NCBI RefSeq assembly: GCF_023065955.2
Contig: NW_026622797.1
Coordinates: forward strand, 54,991,689 to 55,055,688
Origin: Ursus arctos
Taxonomy: Eukaryota; Chordata; Mammalia; Carnivora; Ursidae
Direction of reading: 5' to 3'
Length of the DNA stretch: 64,000 nucleotides
Numbering within the stretch: position 1 is the stretch's first letter; the number at the start of each line of letters is the position of its first letter. Shown here piece after piece: positions 12,002-23,954 of the stretch. The position numbers and the translations under genes are program-made. The notes beneath the pieces were generated by a model. The model did not search any database, was not told the origin of the DNA, and worked only from the letters and a program-made list of their open reading frames with translations.

Positions 12002-12125
12002 GACTTTATTTTTTTATTTAGGTATAATTGACTTGTCACACAATGCTAGTTTCAGGTGTATAACAAAATGATTAGATATTTGTATATATTGTGAAATTAT
12101 CACTACAATAAGGCTAGTTAATAGT
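12002..12125 (-). mobile_element. L1M 3' UTR fragment
   Basis: TTTAGGTATAATTGACTTGT, TAGTTTCAGGTGTATAACA and TTGTATATATTGTGAAATTA match the antisense 3' UTR of L1MA/MB-type elements. The same segment recurs at 33405 and 48526. Confidence 0.75.
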
Positions 12126-12129
12126 TTTA

Positions 12130-12506
12130 AGTACTTAGTGATTTTTAAATTACTGCAAAAATCCACTATAAGTTGTCATAAATATTTTATGAGAAATAAC
12201 AATATTTTCAAAAAATTTAAGAGAAAAGTCATATTGCTTCACAGTTTTGGAAATGCCTTTGGTGTCCGACTTAAGAGAAGAAAGCTGAATTTTCATTTTT
12301 GCTTCTGCTGCTGTTTTGTTTGTAATTCATAGAGAAAATCTGGCCTCACCCAGGTAATTGTGAATATGCCATATAGTCTGTGGAAGACTCCACTGTACGC
12401 TCATGAAATAACGAGTAAAGAAAATAATGTCTTCCTATTATTATAAAAAAATTTTGATCTTCTAAACTTTGTGTGCACTTCCCTATCCAATCAGTGTCTA
12501 GGGTTT

Positions 12507-12545
<39 letters not shown>

Positions 12546-13440
12546 TCAGTACTCGGTAGTGTCATGGAGTATAGCAAACAGTTCAGCTGAGGAGGGTATG
12601 ATCAGATAGAGAAAGAGAGAGAATTTAGAGAAAATGGTGTTGGGAGGGGTCAGTAGAAAGTGCTCGTCATTAGGAAATGCCTAGGCTGTAGCGGAATAAC
12701 AAGTATTGTTGATGTGGGTGTGCAGGAGTCACAATGGTACAGAACCAACTACAGTTAATTACAGGTGGCCTCAAAATGAAGACGCTGGGGTAAGCCCTTT
12801 GGGACACAGTCAGAATACATGACCAAGGGATTAGCCTTATCCATCTAAAACTACAAACTGCAAACTGAGATTCTAACTGCTCCACAAAGGAATTGTTGTA
12901 TGAAATACAGTATACAGTAAAGAGTAAGACAATCATAGTTTAATTCAGCATAGGTGCAACATAAGGAAGTATCAGATGGGTGCATACCCCAGAGCTAGAA
13001 ACACTGGGACACAGGAAAGCTGCATCTTGGAGAGTGTTCAGTGTGTTCAGTGTATATTGCTCCTTCCTCTCATTATGAAAATGAACAAGATCAAAATTTG
13101 AAATGAGGAAAAAAATAGCTCTTAGCTTCATTTTTTCTCATTGTTCTTACTGTCATCTAAGTATTACTCTAAAAACTTTTTATTTAATATCACCCCATAG
13201 CCTGCACACCTCCCATCCCCCTTTCCAATCAATTGTCCTTGCTGATAGCAGAGTTAATGTAAGATGTTTGTCTAATCAGGCCTATACTGCTTAAAGGGCT
13301 TCTCTGACTTATCTCTGATTTTATGATAAACATCAAACTTCTTAGTCCATCATTCTTACCCTGCTTACTAGTACAAGCTCACCTTCACATTTCCCAGAAA
13401 TACTTTTCTAATTGATTTGTTCAGAATTTATTCAGAATCT
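12130..13440. other. Unclassified non-coding DNA
   Basis: No gene recognised. The stretch at 13290-13420 (GGGCTTCTCTGACTTATCTC, AAACTTCTTAGTCCATCATT) could be a sense L2 relic. The 88-codon minus-strand frame at 12670-12936 has no recognisable domain. Confidence 0.35.
12510..12541. repeat. (AC)16 microsatellite
   Basis: Uninterrupted AC units following GGGTTTTAT. Confidence 0.95.
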
Positions 13441-13441
13441 T

Positions 13442-13443
<2 letters not shown>

Positions 13444-13516
<73 letters not shown>
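13444..13516. repeat. Compound (TC)n(AC)n microsatellite
   Basis: About sixteen TC units pass directly into about twenty AC units. The 75-codon frames on both strands over it are Leu-Ser / Thr-His or Cys-Val / Arg-Glu repeats and are not genes. Confidence 0.95.
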
Positions 13517-13519
<3 letters not shown>

Positions 13520-13520
<1 letters not shown>

Positions 13521-14600
13521 TGAGACCTGTGGATGCCCATAAGTATCTCTGGGAATGGCGACCCTACCCATCTTCCAATCACTTGTTCTGCCTTTCAAAA
13601 GCAGAAAGTAACCAAAGAGATCCTCCAAGAATAAATTAGAAAATGGAAACAACAAAGACAGTATCCTTCCATGATGATAAGAGAAGCAAACTTCTTTTCA
13701 CATCAACAAAATTGCTTCTAGATAACAAAAAGATAACTATATGCATGTAGGACTGCTCCATGGGTCATGTGAATAATCGAGTCCCCTTGTTTTGGAGGAA
13801 GGAACTTTGTGGATGAAACTTTCGGAGGACTTTATGAGGCGGAACACAGCAAGGCCAGTTCTCAGTATGCAATGGGTTCTTCCTTATCCCCACTGCAAAA
13901 TTAATCAATTAGGAAGATCAAGAAATGAATGTATCTCCCTTTGGTCCTGGTGATGGGAAAGGTACAGAAGAGGACAAGAGTCATTTACTTGTTTGAGCAA
14001 TTTATTTTTTAACAGTCTGATCATTGTGAGTGTTTAAATCTTCTGGTCCAGCATAGGAATAGGGAATATTGTTAGGACAGGTAGGTCCCCCATGAGTTCC
14101 AGGCAAATTTATATAATATACCTGGGAAAGTCAGAGCTACAAACACAATGATCCCAAATAAAAACAGGTGAGTAGAATATAAGTCCACAGAGATTGTATG
14201 GACATATCTCTATCTCGATTTATATCTATATCATATCTATATCTATAGCCAGGCAAAATTACCATCTCCTACAATGCCAAGTGTGCTTCCACCAATATTG
14301 AGTTACAATTAAAAAAAAACCTGCCATAAAAATAATAATAATACTTCTCAGTGCCTACGTGGAAATGTTCATTTATTCTATGAAGACAATTAAGTGGGAA
14401 TGAAGCCAAATCATAACCATGGAGCAAATTCTGGGTGAGCATGAACTTGGAGGCAGACCAACTGACTAAGGGAATTTTATGTATCTACCTAGACTCCAGA
14501 TGTTATTTGTCAATAGATCCAAACATGATGGCTAGGAAGATTTAGCTGGGATGGACACTTGTTGCTGGCTTCTGAGACTCATTTGTCTATCCCCTCTTTG
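13520..14600. other. Unclassified non-coding DNA
   Basis: No named repeat or gene seen. A degenerate TATC/TATA-rich stretch lies at 14203-14248. Confidence 0.35.
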
Positions 14601-14610
14601 CCTCATCACT

Positions 14611-14820
14611 CTTTTTTTTTTATTTTAAATTTATATACTTATCTTAGAAAGAGAGAGAGAGAGAGATGGTGAGCAGGGGGAGGGGCAGAGGGAGAGAATC
14701 CTCAAACAGACTTGCTGCTGAATCAGGAGTATGATGTGGGGCTCAATAGCAGGACCCTGAGATCATGACCTGAGCCAAAATCAAGTTTGTGCTCAGCCCA
14801 CTGAGCCATTCGGGTGCCCC
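14611..14820 (-). mobile_element. CAN-SINE (minus strand)
   Basis: A T-rich tail, GAGAGAGA run, GGGCTCAATAGCAGGACC, GAGATCATGACCTGAGCC and GGGTGCCCC head are all present. The flanks CATCACTCTTTT (from 14604) and CATCATTCTTCTTTT (from 14822) are an imperfect target duplication. It is an older copy. Confidence 0.9.
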
Positions 14821-15046
14821 ACATCATTCTTCTTTTGATTGAACTAACACATTCAATTAAATAGCATCAAATTTTGTTTCTTTTAGATAACTTTGCTATC
14901 CCTTTATTGACAGAACATATACAGACTTTACTTTTGATACTCAAAAGACAATCTTCTTTTCCTCATGTTATATTATCAGAAGACTCTTAACTATAAACTT
15001 CAGTACTGTCTTCCTTTTTTTTCCTCTTTAAAAAAGGAAAAAAAAT

Positions 15047-15245
15047 GCAGCCCATTTATTGACTATCTAAATGGCACTTTACATGAATCATCTCTTTAAA
15101 ATTTCTCAATAACACAGATATATTGAGATTATAATATATTTATTGATGTGGAAATATAGTGCATAGGTGTTTAGTGACTTGCTTAAGGTCATTGAGTTAA
15201 GTGGGAGAACCAATAGGGAACTCGGGCCTATGTGGGCCCAGTACT
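15047..15245 (-). mobile_element. MIR SINE relic
   Basis: Antisense MIR order: CATTTATTGACTATCTAAAT, CACTTTACATGAATCATCTC, a decayed middle, then AGTGACTTGCTTAAGGTCAT, AAGTGGGAGAACCAATAGGG and GGGCCTATGTGGGC. It is diverged. Confidence 0.7.
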
Positions 15246-15249
15246 CAGT

Positions 15250-16610
15250 TTGTACTTTTCTAACCTTAAATTGAAAGACTGTGGTTACTGTTCATTCAAC
15301 TGTGTAGTATGTAATCTATACATGATCATGTGCCAAAGTTACCAGATGAGATATTTACAATATACTTGTCCAAAGTATTATACATTCAATATGAATGAGG
15401 AAATGATATATAAGAAAAACTGATATACTTTGGAAGAAACTATGGAAACACCTTATATGGGAAGTAAGACCTCTAGTTATATAATACATAACAGTATTAT
15501 CTTGTGTGTTCTATACCATGAAAGTATTTACTCTCCCTGGAAATGGTTTTGTAAATTCACTTATCAGCCATTTTAAATCTAAAAGCAAAGACTTGCCTTA
15601 GCATTAATTATATATGACTAATGATGGAGGGAGATGTGGGACTATTAATTCTGGTTATAACAAAAGTTAAAAGTTAGTTCTGTTGATGATTCATTTTGCC
15701 TAATCAACATCTTAATAACAGGTGAATAGATTAAGAGCCATAAGTAGTCTCAGTTTCTTATTGCTGATTGCCGTGATATTTTAAAGATTGAAATCAATAA
15801 TTAAGATAATTAAGTCATTCAACGTCAACCTTCTATGCAGACATTTAAAACTATTTAAATAAATAGCTGGCATACATCCATATGACATTTGGGTTATTCT
15901 GACATGCTTTGCTCTATACCTGATTAGATAAAAAAGAGGGCAAATGATATATTTACAAATATACTAAAGTATGAGAATTTGCAATAGGACTTTGTAAAGT
16001 AAATTCCTAAAGATACAGAATAAGGTATTGTTTGACTTGGATGTACAAAACTCCAACATTTCCATTTTCATGAAACACGTTTACTCATATTACTTTATTA
16101 TCCATCACCATTCAGAGAATTGCAAACAGCTGATAGGACACCCAATAGTGTACTCAATCCATCTGTTCATCCATCAACCTTATGGTGAATATGTGAAATG
16201 AAAGGTTTGCCTTAGGTCACAAAACCAAAGGCAAAATTTAATCATGACAGTTAAAACAAAAAACAAAACCCTACCAGCCATGCTTTAGCCTTTTGGCTAA
16301 ATTTGTACTGAACTTGCCTTGTTTCCTTTACAAAATAATCTGACAAAACCTGAATGGTGAATCTTAAACAACTATGTCAAGTCCTGTTTTACAGTTGATA
16401 GTAATTTAGTGGACATTAAAAAAAATTCAATCAATAAATCTATATAAAAATGGTCAGGACAATATATATTTTTTATGGATAATTTATAATGTAAGGATCT
16501 TTTAGATTATATACTTGTTTTAGTTGTGGGTAGGGGGTGCACACTACATCCTGGAAAATGCTAACTTAAATTTGTCCATCACAAGTGGTCTAAAAAGAAG
16601 CACCGCCTGT
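15250..16610. other. Unique AT-rich non-coding DNA
   Basis: No repeat family or gene recognised. At 16284 the word TTAGCCTTTTGGCTAA echoes the 5' end of U2 snRNA, but the rest of U2 is absent. Confidence 0.4.
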
Positions 16611-17739
16611 ATCTTTAAGCAGTTACTCTCAATTCCCTCCTGCCTATCTCCACACAAAGCACTAAGGCTCTACTGAATTAATTTCTATCTCTATAGATTA
16701 TCTATTCTGGACGTTTCATATAAATGGATTCATACCGTATGTGGTCATTTTTTGTGTGTGTGGGTGACTTTTTTTTTCTGTTTAGCACAAGGCTACAATA
16801 TTTCATCAGTATCAATCATACTGCCAAATAATATTTCATTGTATTGATGCACCACATGTTGTTTATCTATTCAGTAGTTGATGGACATTTGGGTTCTCTC
16901 CACATTTTGGTGGTTATGGGTAATACTGCTAAAAACATTTGTGTGTAAGTGATCCTTTTTCTCTTATTTATGGAAGAGTTTTGAAAGGATTGGAACTTAT
17001 TCTTTAAATGTTTGATAGAATTTACCAGTGAAGTAATCTGTGCTTGGGCTTTTTCTTGTGGAAAGTTTTAAAATTACAAATCCAGTCTCTTGACTTATTA
17101 AAAGTATATTTGGATTATATTTTTCTTTCTAGAGTTAGTTTTGGTGTATTTCTAGGTTTTGTCCATTAATCTCAGTTGTCTAATTTGTTGATATATAGTT
17201 GTTCATAGTATTCCGTTGTAGCCATTTTTCTTTCTGTAAGGCTGATAGTGACATTTTCTCTTTTGTTCCTGATTGTAGTAATTGAATCTTCTCTTTTCTT
17301 TTAGTTGGACAGTCTTACTAAAGGTTTCTCCATTTTCTTGATCTTTTCAAAGAATCAGCTTTTGATTATTGATTTTCTGTGTTGTTTTTCTAGTCTCCAT
17401 TTAATATATTTCCATTTTATTACTATTTTTATTTTTTTATTTAGCTACTTGAATGTAGTTTTTGATTCTTTTGCTTGTTTCTTAATGTAGGAGGTTAAGT
17501 TATTTCTTTGAGATTTTTCTTTTTTATGATTCAGGCCTTTTAACTATAAATGTCCCTTAAACCTTGCTTTACTTATATTCTGCAGCTTTTGCTATGTTGT
17601 GTTTTCATTTTCATTTATCTCAAAGTATATTCTAATTTCTCCTTTGATTCTTCTTTTACTGTTTTATTTTGTTGTGTTATTTAAGGTTAGTTATTTAATT
17701 CCACATATTTGTGAGTTTTAGAATTTCCCCCCGGTTCTT

Positions 17740-17941
17740 TTTCTTTTTTCTTTTAAGATTTATTTACGTAGAGAGAAAGAGCACAAGCAGAAGAGGCAGA
17801 GGGAGAAGGAGAGAGAATCTCAAGCAGACAGTGCACTGAGCATAGAACCTAACTCAGGGCTTGATCTCACAACCCTGAGATCATGACCTGAGCTGAAATC
17901 AAGAGATGGTGGCTTGAGCAACTGCGCCACCCGGGTGCCCC
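17740..17941 (-). mobile_element. CAN-SINE nested in the old L1
   Basis: Has the TTTTAAGATTTATTTACG tail region, a purine-rich middle, GAGATCATGACCTGAGCTG and the CCACCCGGGTGCCCC head. Left flank TTTCCCCCCGGTTCTT (17724-17739) and right flank TTCCCCTGGTTCTT (17942-17955) are the imperfect target duplication. ORF2-antisense L1 text resumes directly after it. Confidence 0.9.
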
Positions 17942-18033
17942 TTCCCCTGGTTCTTGATTTCAAATTTAATCCCGCTGTGGTTGCAAAGGATACATTATAT
18001 AATTGAAATTATTTAAGTTTAGTGAAGCTTATT

Positions 18034-18252
18034 TTATGGCCTAGCATAGTGTCTGTTCTGGAAAATGTTCCATGCGTGCTGGAGAAGAATATATTCAGCT
18101 CTTGTCAGGTAATGTGTCCTACAGATGTCTATTAGGTCTAGTGGATTTACAGTGTTGTTCAAGTCTTCTGTTGTCTTATTTAACTTATGCCTAGTTGTTC
18201 TAGTCATTATTAGATATGGGATATTGAAGTCCCCAACTCTTTTTTTTCTCAA
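18034..18252 (-). pseudogene. L1 ORF2 endonuclease relic
   Basis: This 72-codon minus-strand frame keeps the L1 endonuclease signature GDFN followed by spaced LNxTxxDLNN and DLIDICRT residues. These correspond to the catalytic-domain region that ends in a GDFN...DLIDIYR-type run in active L1s. It is a leftover open patch inside the dead L1 at 16615-18775, not a gene. Confidence 0.8.
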
Positions 18253-18535
18253 CTTTCTCTTTTTGGTAGTTTTATGGTTTTAGTAATACAAATACTACTC
18301 TCAACTCTTATTTTTGAAGTGCCTATTTCTCCCTTCAATTCTGTCAGTTTGTGCTTCATGTATTTTGGAACTTTATTGTTAGGTGCATGTTATTTAATTA
18401 CTGTATTTTATTGGTTTATGGAGCTGTTTATCATTATGAAAAGCCCCTCTTTGCTCTGGTAACAATGTTCTTCAAGTCATTTCCCCCCTGATATTAGTAT
18501 AGCCACTATAACTCTCTTTTCCTTGCAGTTTGCAT

Positions 18536-18536
<1 letters not shown>

Positions 18537-18578
<42 letters not shown>
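18537..18578. repeat. (TG)n microsatellite
   Basis: About twenty uninterrupted TG units within the old antisense L1. Confidence 0.95.
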
Positions 18579-18580
<2 letters not shown>

Positions 18581-18779
18581 TCTGCTACTCTCTGCTTTTA
18601 GAGTTTTAATCCATTTACATATAATGTAATTAATGATAAGATAGGAATTATATTGGTAATTTTGCTGCTATTTACTGTATGTCTTATGGCTTTCTGTTTC
18701 TTCATTATTGTTCTTTTTGTGTTACATAGCCATTTTCTAATGTAACACTTTAATTTCAATATAATTTATATATATATAT

Positions 18780-19710
18780 ATAAAGTTATTTTGAAATGGT
18801 TGTGCTGTATATTACAATTATCATCTTACTTTAAAATAATCTTGTTCAGATTAATACCAATGTCAATGAAATCTGGAAACTTTGTTTCAAATTGCTATGT
18901 CCCCTCCCTGTTCCTTTATGTTATTTTTACCATATAAAATATGTGTTTTCATATCATAGTATTTGATAAATAATTTAATTCTATATAATTTAGCTGATTT
19001 AAGGCTAACAAGAAAAATGTAAAAAGATAAACACCTATAGTAGGAAAATTTAGGTAATTTAAAATAGATGGAGACGTAGTCTGAATAAAGAGATTAAGTT
19101 AATTCAGGTCTTAATACTTCCAGATATAGGTCAGGCCAAAATTGATCAAATGATTTAAATATTTTTGTTAAAATGTCATTTAAAAAATCCATAATAATCA
19201 GTTTTCACATAATCAAGTCAATGATACTACAGTTAATCTAAATCAGCAAATAATGGGAAAAATGAGTGATTTTACCAAATTTATATATATATATATATAT
19301 ATATGTACATATATATTTATATACATATATGGACAAATTTCATAGAGAAAAAATATTTAAACATTATTTGTCTCCATTAAAAATTACATTTGAGCTCTTT
19401 CAGAGTGCTCTGTAACATTTGGTAATAAAGTTAAAAAAAGAGACAGAAAATAAAATAGAAACCTAGTGACTAAAATGCCTTCTTTTGCTTTTGCTTTTGT
19501 ATTTACTATATATAGTAGGATATATCATTATTGCAAAATAAAGGGGATTTTTTTCTACACATCTAAAACCCTGTAAAAATTCGTCACAGATTAGTAGCTT
19601 AGAAAGGGCGATATTTTCTTTCCCTTGCTTAGAGAAAGGAAGCCAAATTGGTAAACGTAGAAGAACTAACATTGAACACATACTATTTTTGAGTATATTA
19701 TTAAAATTTT
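18780..19710. other. Unique AT-rich non-coding DNA with an AT microsatellite
   Basis: No gene seen. An (AT)n run with interspersed TGTACATATATA lies at 19280-19330. A 72-codon minus-strand frame at 19463-19681 has no recognisable features. Confidence 0.4.
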
Positions 19711-19711
19711 A

Positions 19712-20196
19712 GTGTATTCCTCCCAAAACAGATGTTTTATACCTATAACCCTTAGTACCTCTGAAGTTTATCTTATTTAGGAAATCTTCGCAAATGCTAT
19801 CAAGTTAAAATGCAGTTATTAGGGTCAGCCCTAATCCAGTATGACTGGCATCACTCTAAGAGGGAAATTTGTATATAGAAATATGCATGGAGAATGTCAA
19901 GTAAAGACTGAGGCAGAGATTACGGCGAAGGGTCTGTAAACCGAGGAATGGCAGGGCCTGCCAGCTGCCACCAGAAGCTGCATGTACAATAGGTCAAGGC
20001 GTGCTACGGATTGCTAGCTGTTCCAGAAGCTAGGAGACAGGCATGAAATAGATTATCCCTTAGAGCTTGCAGAATGAACCCATTTTGCCGACATCTTGAT
20101 TTTGGTCTTGTAGGGTCTGTAATTGTGAGACAAGAAATTTTTGTTGTGTTAAGCCACGCAGTTCATGATACTGCAGCCCTAGACGATTAATCTACA
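19712..20196 (+). mobile_element. MaLR (MLT1-like) solitary LTR
   Basis: The order of an ERVL-MaLR LTR is visible: CCTCCCAAAACAGATGTTTT near the start, GGGTCAGCCCTAATCCAGTA, GAGGCAGAGATTACGGCG, CCAGAAGCTAGGAGACAGG, TTGCCGACATCTTGATTTTG, AATTGTGAGACAAGAAATTT and GCAGCCCTAGACGATTAAT at the end. There is a local partial duplication of the GCCACCAGAAGCTG part near 19965-20040. No internal retroviral sequence is attached. Confidence 0.75.
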
Positions 20197-20199
20197 TAC

Positions 20200-21185
20200 T
20201 ATTCATAGATTTCACTTATTCCAGGGACTTCGTATTTTAAGAAACTTGAATGGATCATTTTACATTTCTGGATAATAAATGATTCAGTTTTTATGTCAGT
20301 ATGAACTATTGGAAAAATACCATAATAATTATACAAGATAATTTGGGGCTCAATTAATAGAAAGGTATTTCCTCAAATATTAACCCTTTTATTAAGTTGT
20401 TACATTGCAAATTATATGTAGGTTAGTGTTGTGAGTAGTTAAATGTGTGCTAACCAACATTTAAAACCGGAATTGCTCATGTTTAATTCCCTACAAACTT
20501 GGTCTTGAGTGCTACAGTACTGTACATTTCTTTCATATTTTTCTTGATTTCCTTGAAAATGAAAATCCGTCTTTTCATTTGAACTTTGATAAACTGCTGA
20601 CATAGGAGATGCCAGTTATCTTTGTGAGACGATTTTTCTTAAACACAAAGGGCTATAAATGTTTCTTTTTTGAGGTAAATACAGAAGGCTATCACAAGTG
20701 CTCTTTAATTACATTTAATCTTTATATGGACTATATTTTAAAGTGTCAAAGAAATAAGATATAATTTAAGGCTGTGTTTCATGGCAAGGTGTGTGTGTGT
20801 GCATGTGTGTATGCATATATGTTTTAACTACGTAAACATAACTGCAAGCCTTTATTAAGTAATATTAAAGGAATCCATATAAATGTAGAGCATCTCTTCC
20901 CTGTCCAATCCCTCCTTTAAATTATATTAAGAAGAATGGGTTAATATACAATTTGAGAACTCTGGAAACCCCAGAGATGTTTTTAAGTTATTTAACATAA
21001 GGTGGCTCATCTAAAGAGTGCTTAAGAGAGCATTATAGGGACCTAGCAAAGAATTAAATGTTTAAGTGTTTTCTCAAGTTTAATATTTAAGAAAAAAATA
21101 ATTAGGTAGATTCTTATACCTCATAGGCATTACAGGGAACACTCATAAAGTATAAAATGTCTGAGGACAGAAAATACATTGACAT
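20200..21185. other. Unique AT-rich non-coding DNA
   Basis: No gene or repeat family recognised. A short TG/TGTA-rich stretch lies at 20790-20822. Confidence 0.4.
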
Positions 21186-21204
21186 TAAAAAGACAGCATT
21201 TGGG

Positions 21205-21366
21205 GGGCACCTGGGTGGCTCAGTTGGTTAAATGTCTGACTCTTGATTTTGGCTTAGGTCATGATATCAAGGTCATGGGATCCAGCTTCATGTCTGGCTC
21301 CTGCTCAGCTTGGAGTCTGCTTGAGATTCTCTCCCTCTCTCTCTGCCCCTCCCCCCACTTCTACTG

Positions 21367-21409
<43 letters not shown>

Positions 21410-21423
21410 AAAAAATCTTAAAA
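21205..21423 (+). mobile_element. CAN-SINE with expanded (AAAT)n tail
   Basis: tRNA-like head GGGCACCTGGGTGGCTCAG, B-box-like GATCCAGCTTC region, CTCCCTCTCTCTCTGCCCC pyrimidine tract and an AAAT run at 21367-21410. Flanks AAAAAGACAGCATTTGGG (21187-21204) and AAAAAGACAGCCTTTGGG (21424-21441) are an 18-bp target duplication with one mismatch. Confidence 0.95.
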
Positions 21424-21784
21424 AAAAAGACAGCCTTTGGGAGGGTCCTACCTATGCTCTGTTCAGATGGGTTTAAATAGTTGTGCTCAATACGTATTGA
21501 TGCCTTTCCTGGTATAGTGCTAATGGAGAAAAATAAGTGCCTAGAATGCTCAAAAGGAAACATATGGCAGTAGTAACCTTCTACCATTATATACTAATTT
21601 ATTTAAACCCACTAAGGGATGGAATAGGTAGCTGAGGATTTATTACATTGGAATTTACCAACTATGAACCAAAGGAAATTATAATGCAGACAGATTTAAA
21701 ATCAGGTGTTTATTTAAGAAGAAGAGAAAATTTATGGTAAGCCCTTCTACAATTAGGACTTTGATGTGTATTGTTTTGAATAGT

Positions 21785-21985
21785 TTATCTACGAACTATT
21801 CAACAAATACATGATTACTGTCAACTCTGTGTCAGATATTAAGGTAGGTACTATTTCACACTGATGTAGTCTGCCCTTGAAGAATACACAGTTTGGTATT
21901 AGAGATATGACTAAGCCAAGAGATAATAAAAAAAAGTGTGGAAGGCATTATGATACAGTTAATACCAAATGCTTTGGAGAATACA
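21785..21985 (-). mobile_element. L2 relic
   Basis: TTCAACAAATACATGATTAC, CTGTGTCAGATATTAAGGTA, CTGCCCTTGAAGAATACACA and AAGTGTGGAAGGCATTATGA follow the antisense L2 3' end in order. It is diverged. Confidence 0.55.
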
Positions 21986-23207
21986 TATATGAGAATTGCT
22001 TTTGAAATTAATAATTATTTTCTACTGAAAGGTTACTTAGTATTTGGTGTCTGAAAATATTCTGTTTGCCACAGTACCCTGTTTGCACTGTAAAGTTTAC
22101 GGAAAATATATGTTGTTTTCTACAGTCCAAATTTTTTAATAGTTAAGAAGCTATATTCAACAGGGGAATGTGTTCTCTATCATTGTTCTCTAAACAGAGG
22201 TTTTACAAATTTCCTATGAGAATAGTTTCATTTTAGGTTTTCATTTTTATTATAATATAGGTTTTCATATTTTATTATAATTTAAACATATATAAGTACA
22301 TTCTGGATCATCCAGAAGAAAACCTTGTAAGTACATACATGCTACTTCAGAGCCTGCATTTATATATTTTCTAGAGCATTATAGTAACACAGTGTAAATG
22401 GGTATGGACTGATGAGAAAGTGCTGAAGTAGTCCCATAAAGAAAATCCTTGCTAATTGATGGCCCCTGAGGCATACAAAGAGGTCATAGAAATTCAAAGA
22501 ATGAAAAGTTGGAAGAATTCAATGACATGATACAGGGTGCCAACAGACATGTTGAAGCATGTGAGTAAGATAATATTGTTACCTTACTGCAAATTTGAAT
22601 GTCATTGACTTTATGGTTTTCCTGGCTTTACATTTGTAAATATGTTTCATTATATAAACATGTAAAGCTATGTATATTCATATTTTGTGGTTTTATATAT
22701 TTAAACACATTTTAATTAAAATTGTTTACATTATTCAAAGTCTTCTCATGCAACTCTTGAGTCCTGGGTGCCACAACCACTGAAAAGCTTTCAAAAAAGC
22801 TGCTGACGTGTAGTGTTCAGACTTACCCAGAAATGGGTCACAGAAGCCATGTAATTTTGGGAAGTTCCCCTCTTTCTCTTATTTGTGGGAGATTTTAAGG
22901 CATACCTATTTTTACTCAAAATTCTAGGTATAGAAAGCCAAGTTGCCATTACCATCCCTGAACTGGACTGCTATATAGTCACGAATCATCTTCAGGACTT
23001 TGTTTCTTAAACTTTGAGGACATAGAAACCACATAAAACATGAAACAAAACAAGTATCTTAAGTGTCAGGTATTTAAGTACCTGTTTCCCCTGGGACACA
23101 TGGAAGAGTACAAATTAGTGAAAAAATTATCTTTTCCTTCTGAAATTATCCCAAGTTTTCCATAAAGACATTTTTAAAGTAAACAAAGCCTAGTGTGGTA
23201 TGTGTGG

Positions 23208-23263
23208 GAAGATTAAATGACAGGCTGGCCGGAGTGTAAAAGGTGTCCTGTCATTTAATCTTC
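23208..23263. repeat. Perfect 17-bp inverted repeat, 22-nt loop
   Basis: GAAGATTAAATGACAGG at 23208-23224 is exactly reverse-complementary to CCTGTCATTTAATCTTC at 23247-23263. The spacer is GC-richer than the arms. It is not part of any repeat family I recognise. Confidence 0.9.
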
Positions 23264-23427
23264 TGACATTCCCCAAAAGAGAATTGGCATGATGTTTCAA
23301 GTGGATTGCAACTCAGGGTCCCAGATGATGCCTGGAAGCCCAGAAGAGTGAATTAGTGTAAATATCAAATTTATGCCTGGGATATATGGTTTAACATATG
23401 ACATGTTAGCTAAAAATATCTGTGGGC

Positions 23428-23650
23428 AGTGTAAGAGCAATGAGTTCAAATAGTCCTGCTCAAATCTTAATTTGAATACCTCTTACTGTGTGACCTAGAG
23501 CAATGTACTTCGCCTCCATATATGTTAGTTGTCCCATTGGTGAAATGTTAATGATATTTCTGATTGGTATGGTATGCATGAAATTAAGTAATACAAAGAA
23601 GAATAACTTGGGGTGGCTGGCATACATTCAATAAACATTTGGTTAATTAC
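23428..23650 (+). mobile_element. MIR SINE relic
   Basis: AATACCTCTTACTGTGTGAC, CTAGAGCAATGTACTTCGCC, TTGTCCCATTGGTGAAATG and GGCATACATTCAATAAACAT follow MIR from core to 3' end in the sense orientation. Confidence 0.7.
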
Positions 23651-23756
23651 AGATATTAGTACTATTGTTATATATTTTATTTAATCGGAAAATAAACTGT
23701 AAAGTAGTTTGTTTTTTAAGTATAGAAAGTTAATATGTAAAGTTAAATATACAGTA

Positions 23757-23941
23757 GGGGCACCTAGGATGGCTTAGTCAGTTAAGCATCTGACTCTTGG
23801 TTTCTGCTCAGGTCATGATCTCAGGGTCATGAGATCAAACCCCAAGTCAGGCGCTGCACTCAGCAGAAGTCTGCTTGGATAGTTCTCCTGCCCCTTCCCC
23901 TGCTCTCTCTCTGTCTCTCATATAAATAAAAAACTATTTTA
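23757..23941 (+). mobile_element. CAN-SINE, older copy
   Basis: Diverged head GGGGCACCTAGGATGGCTTA, then GGTCATGATCTCAGGGTCAT, CTGCTCTCTCTCTGTCTCTC and a short ATAAATAAA tail. Flanking AAATATACA at 23745-23753 and 23942-23950 is the target duplication. Confidence 0.9.
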
Positions 23942-23954
23942 AAATATACAATCT

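Larger units (their letters stand above)
16615..18775 (-). mobile_element. Old L1M: 3' UTR plus much of ORF2, antisense
   Basis: From left to right the plus strand reads 3' UTR (ATTCTGGACGTTTCATATAA, GTAGTTGATGGACATTTGGG), then ORF2 reverse-transcriptase text (CTTTTCAAAGAATCAGCTTT, TAGTCTCCATTTAATATATT), then endonuclease text (TTCTGGAAAATGTTCCATGC, ATTGAAGTCCCCAACTC). Most of the ORF2 C-terminus is missing between 16950 and 16960. A CAN-SINE splits it at 17740-17941 and a (TG)n run has grown inside it. Divergence and stops mark an old inactive copy. Confidence 0.85.
21445..23750. other. Mostly unique non-coding DNA with L2/MIR relics
   Basis: Apart from the L2-like and MIR-like pieces listed separately, no gene or family is recognised. 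It includes the perfect hairpin at 23208-23263. Confidence 0.4.

Noticed and set aside
16284..16305. U2 snRNA-like word TTAGCCTTTTGGCTAA
   Set aside because: Only about 14 bases resemble U2; the rest of the RNA and its promoter elements are absent.
19965..20040. Independent repeat at the duplicated CCAGAAGCT words
   Set aside because: The words belong to the MaLR LTR consensus; the second copy is best explained as local duplication inside that LTR.
21288..21587. 99-codon minus-strand frame
   Set aside because: It runs through the SINE tail (AAAT repeat) and body and has no coding features outside them.
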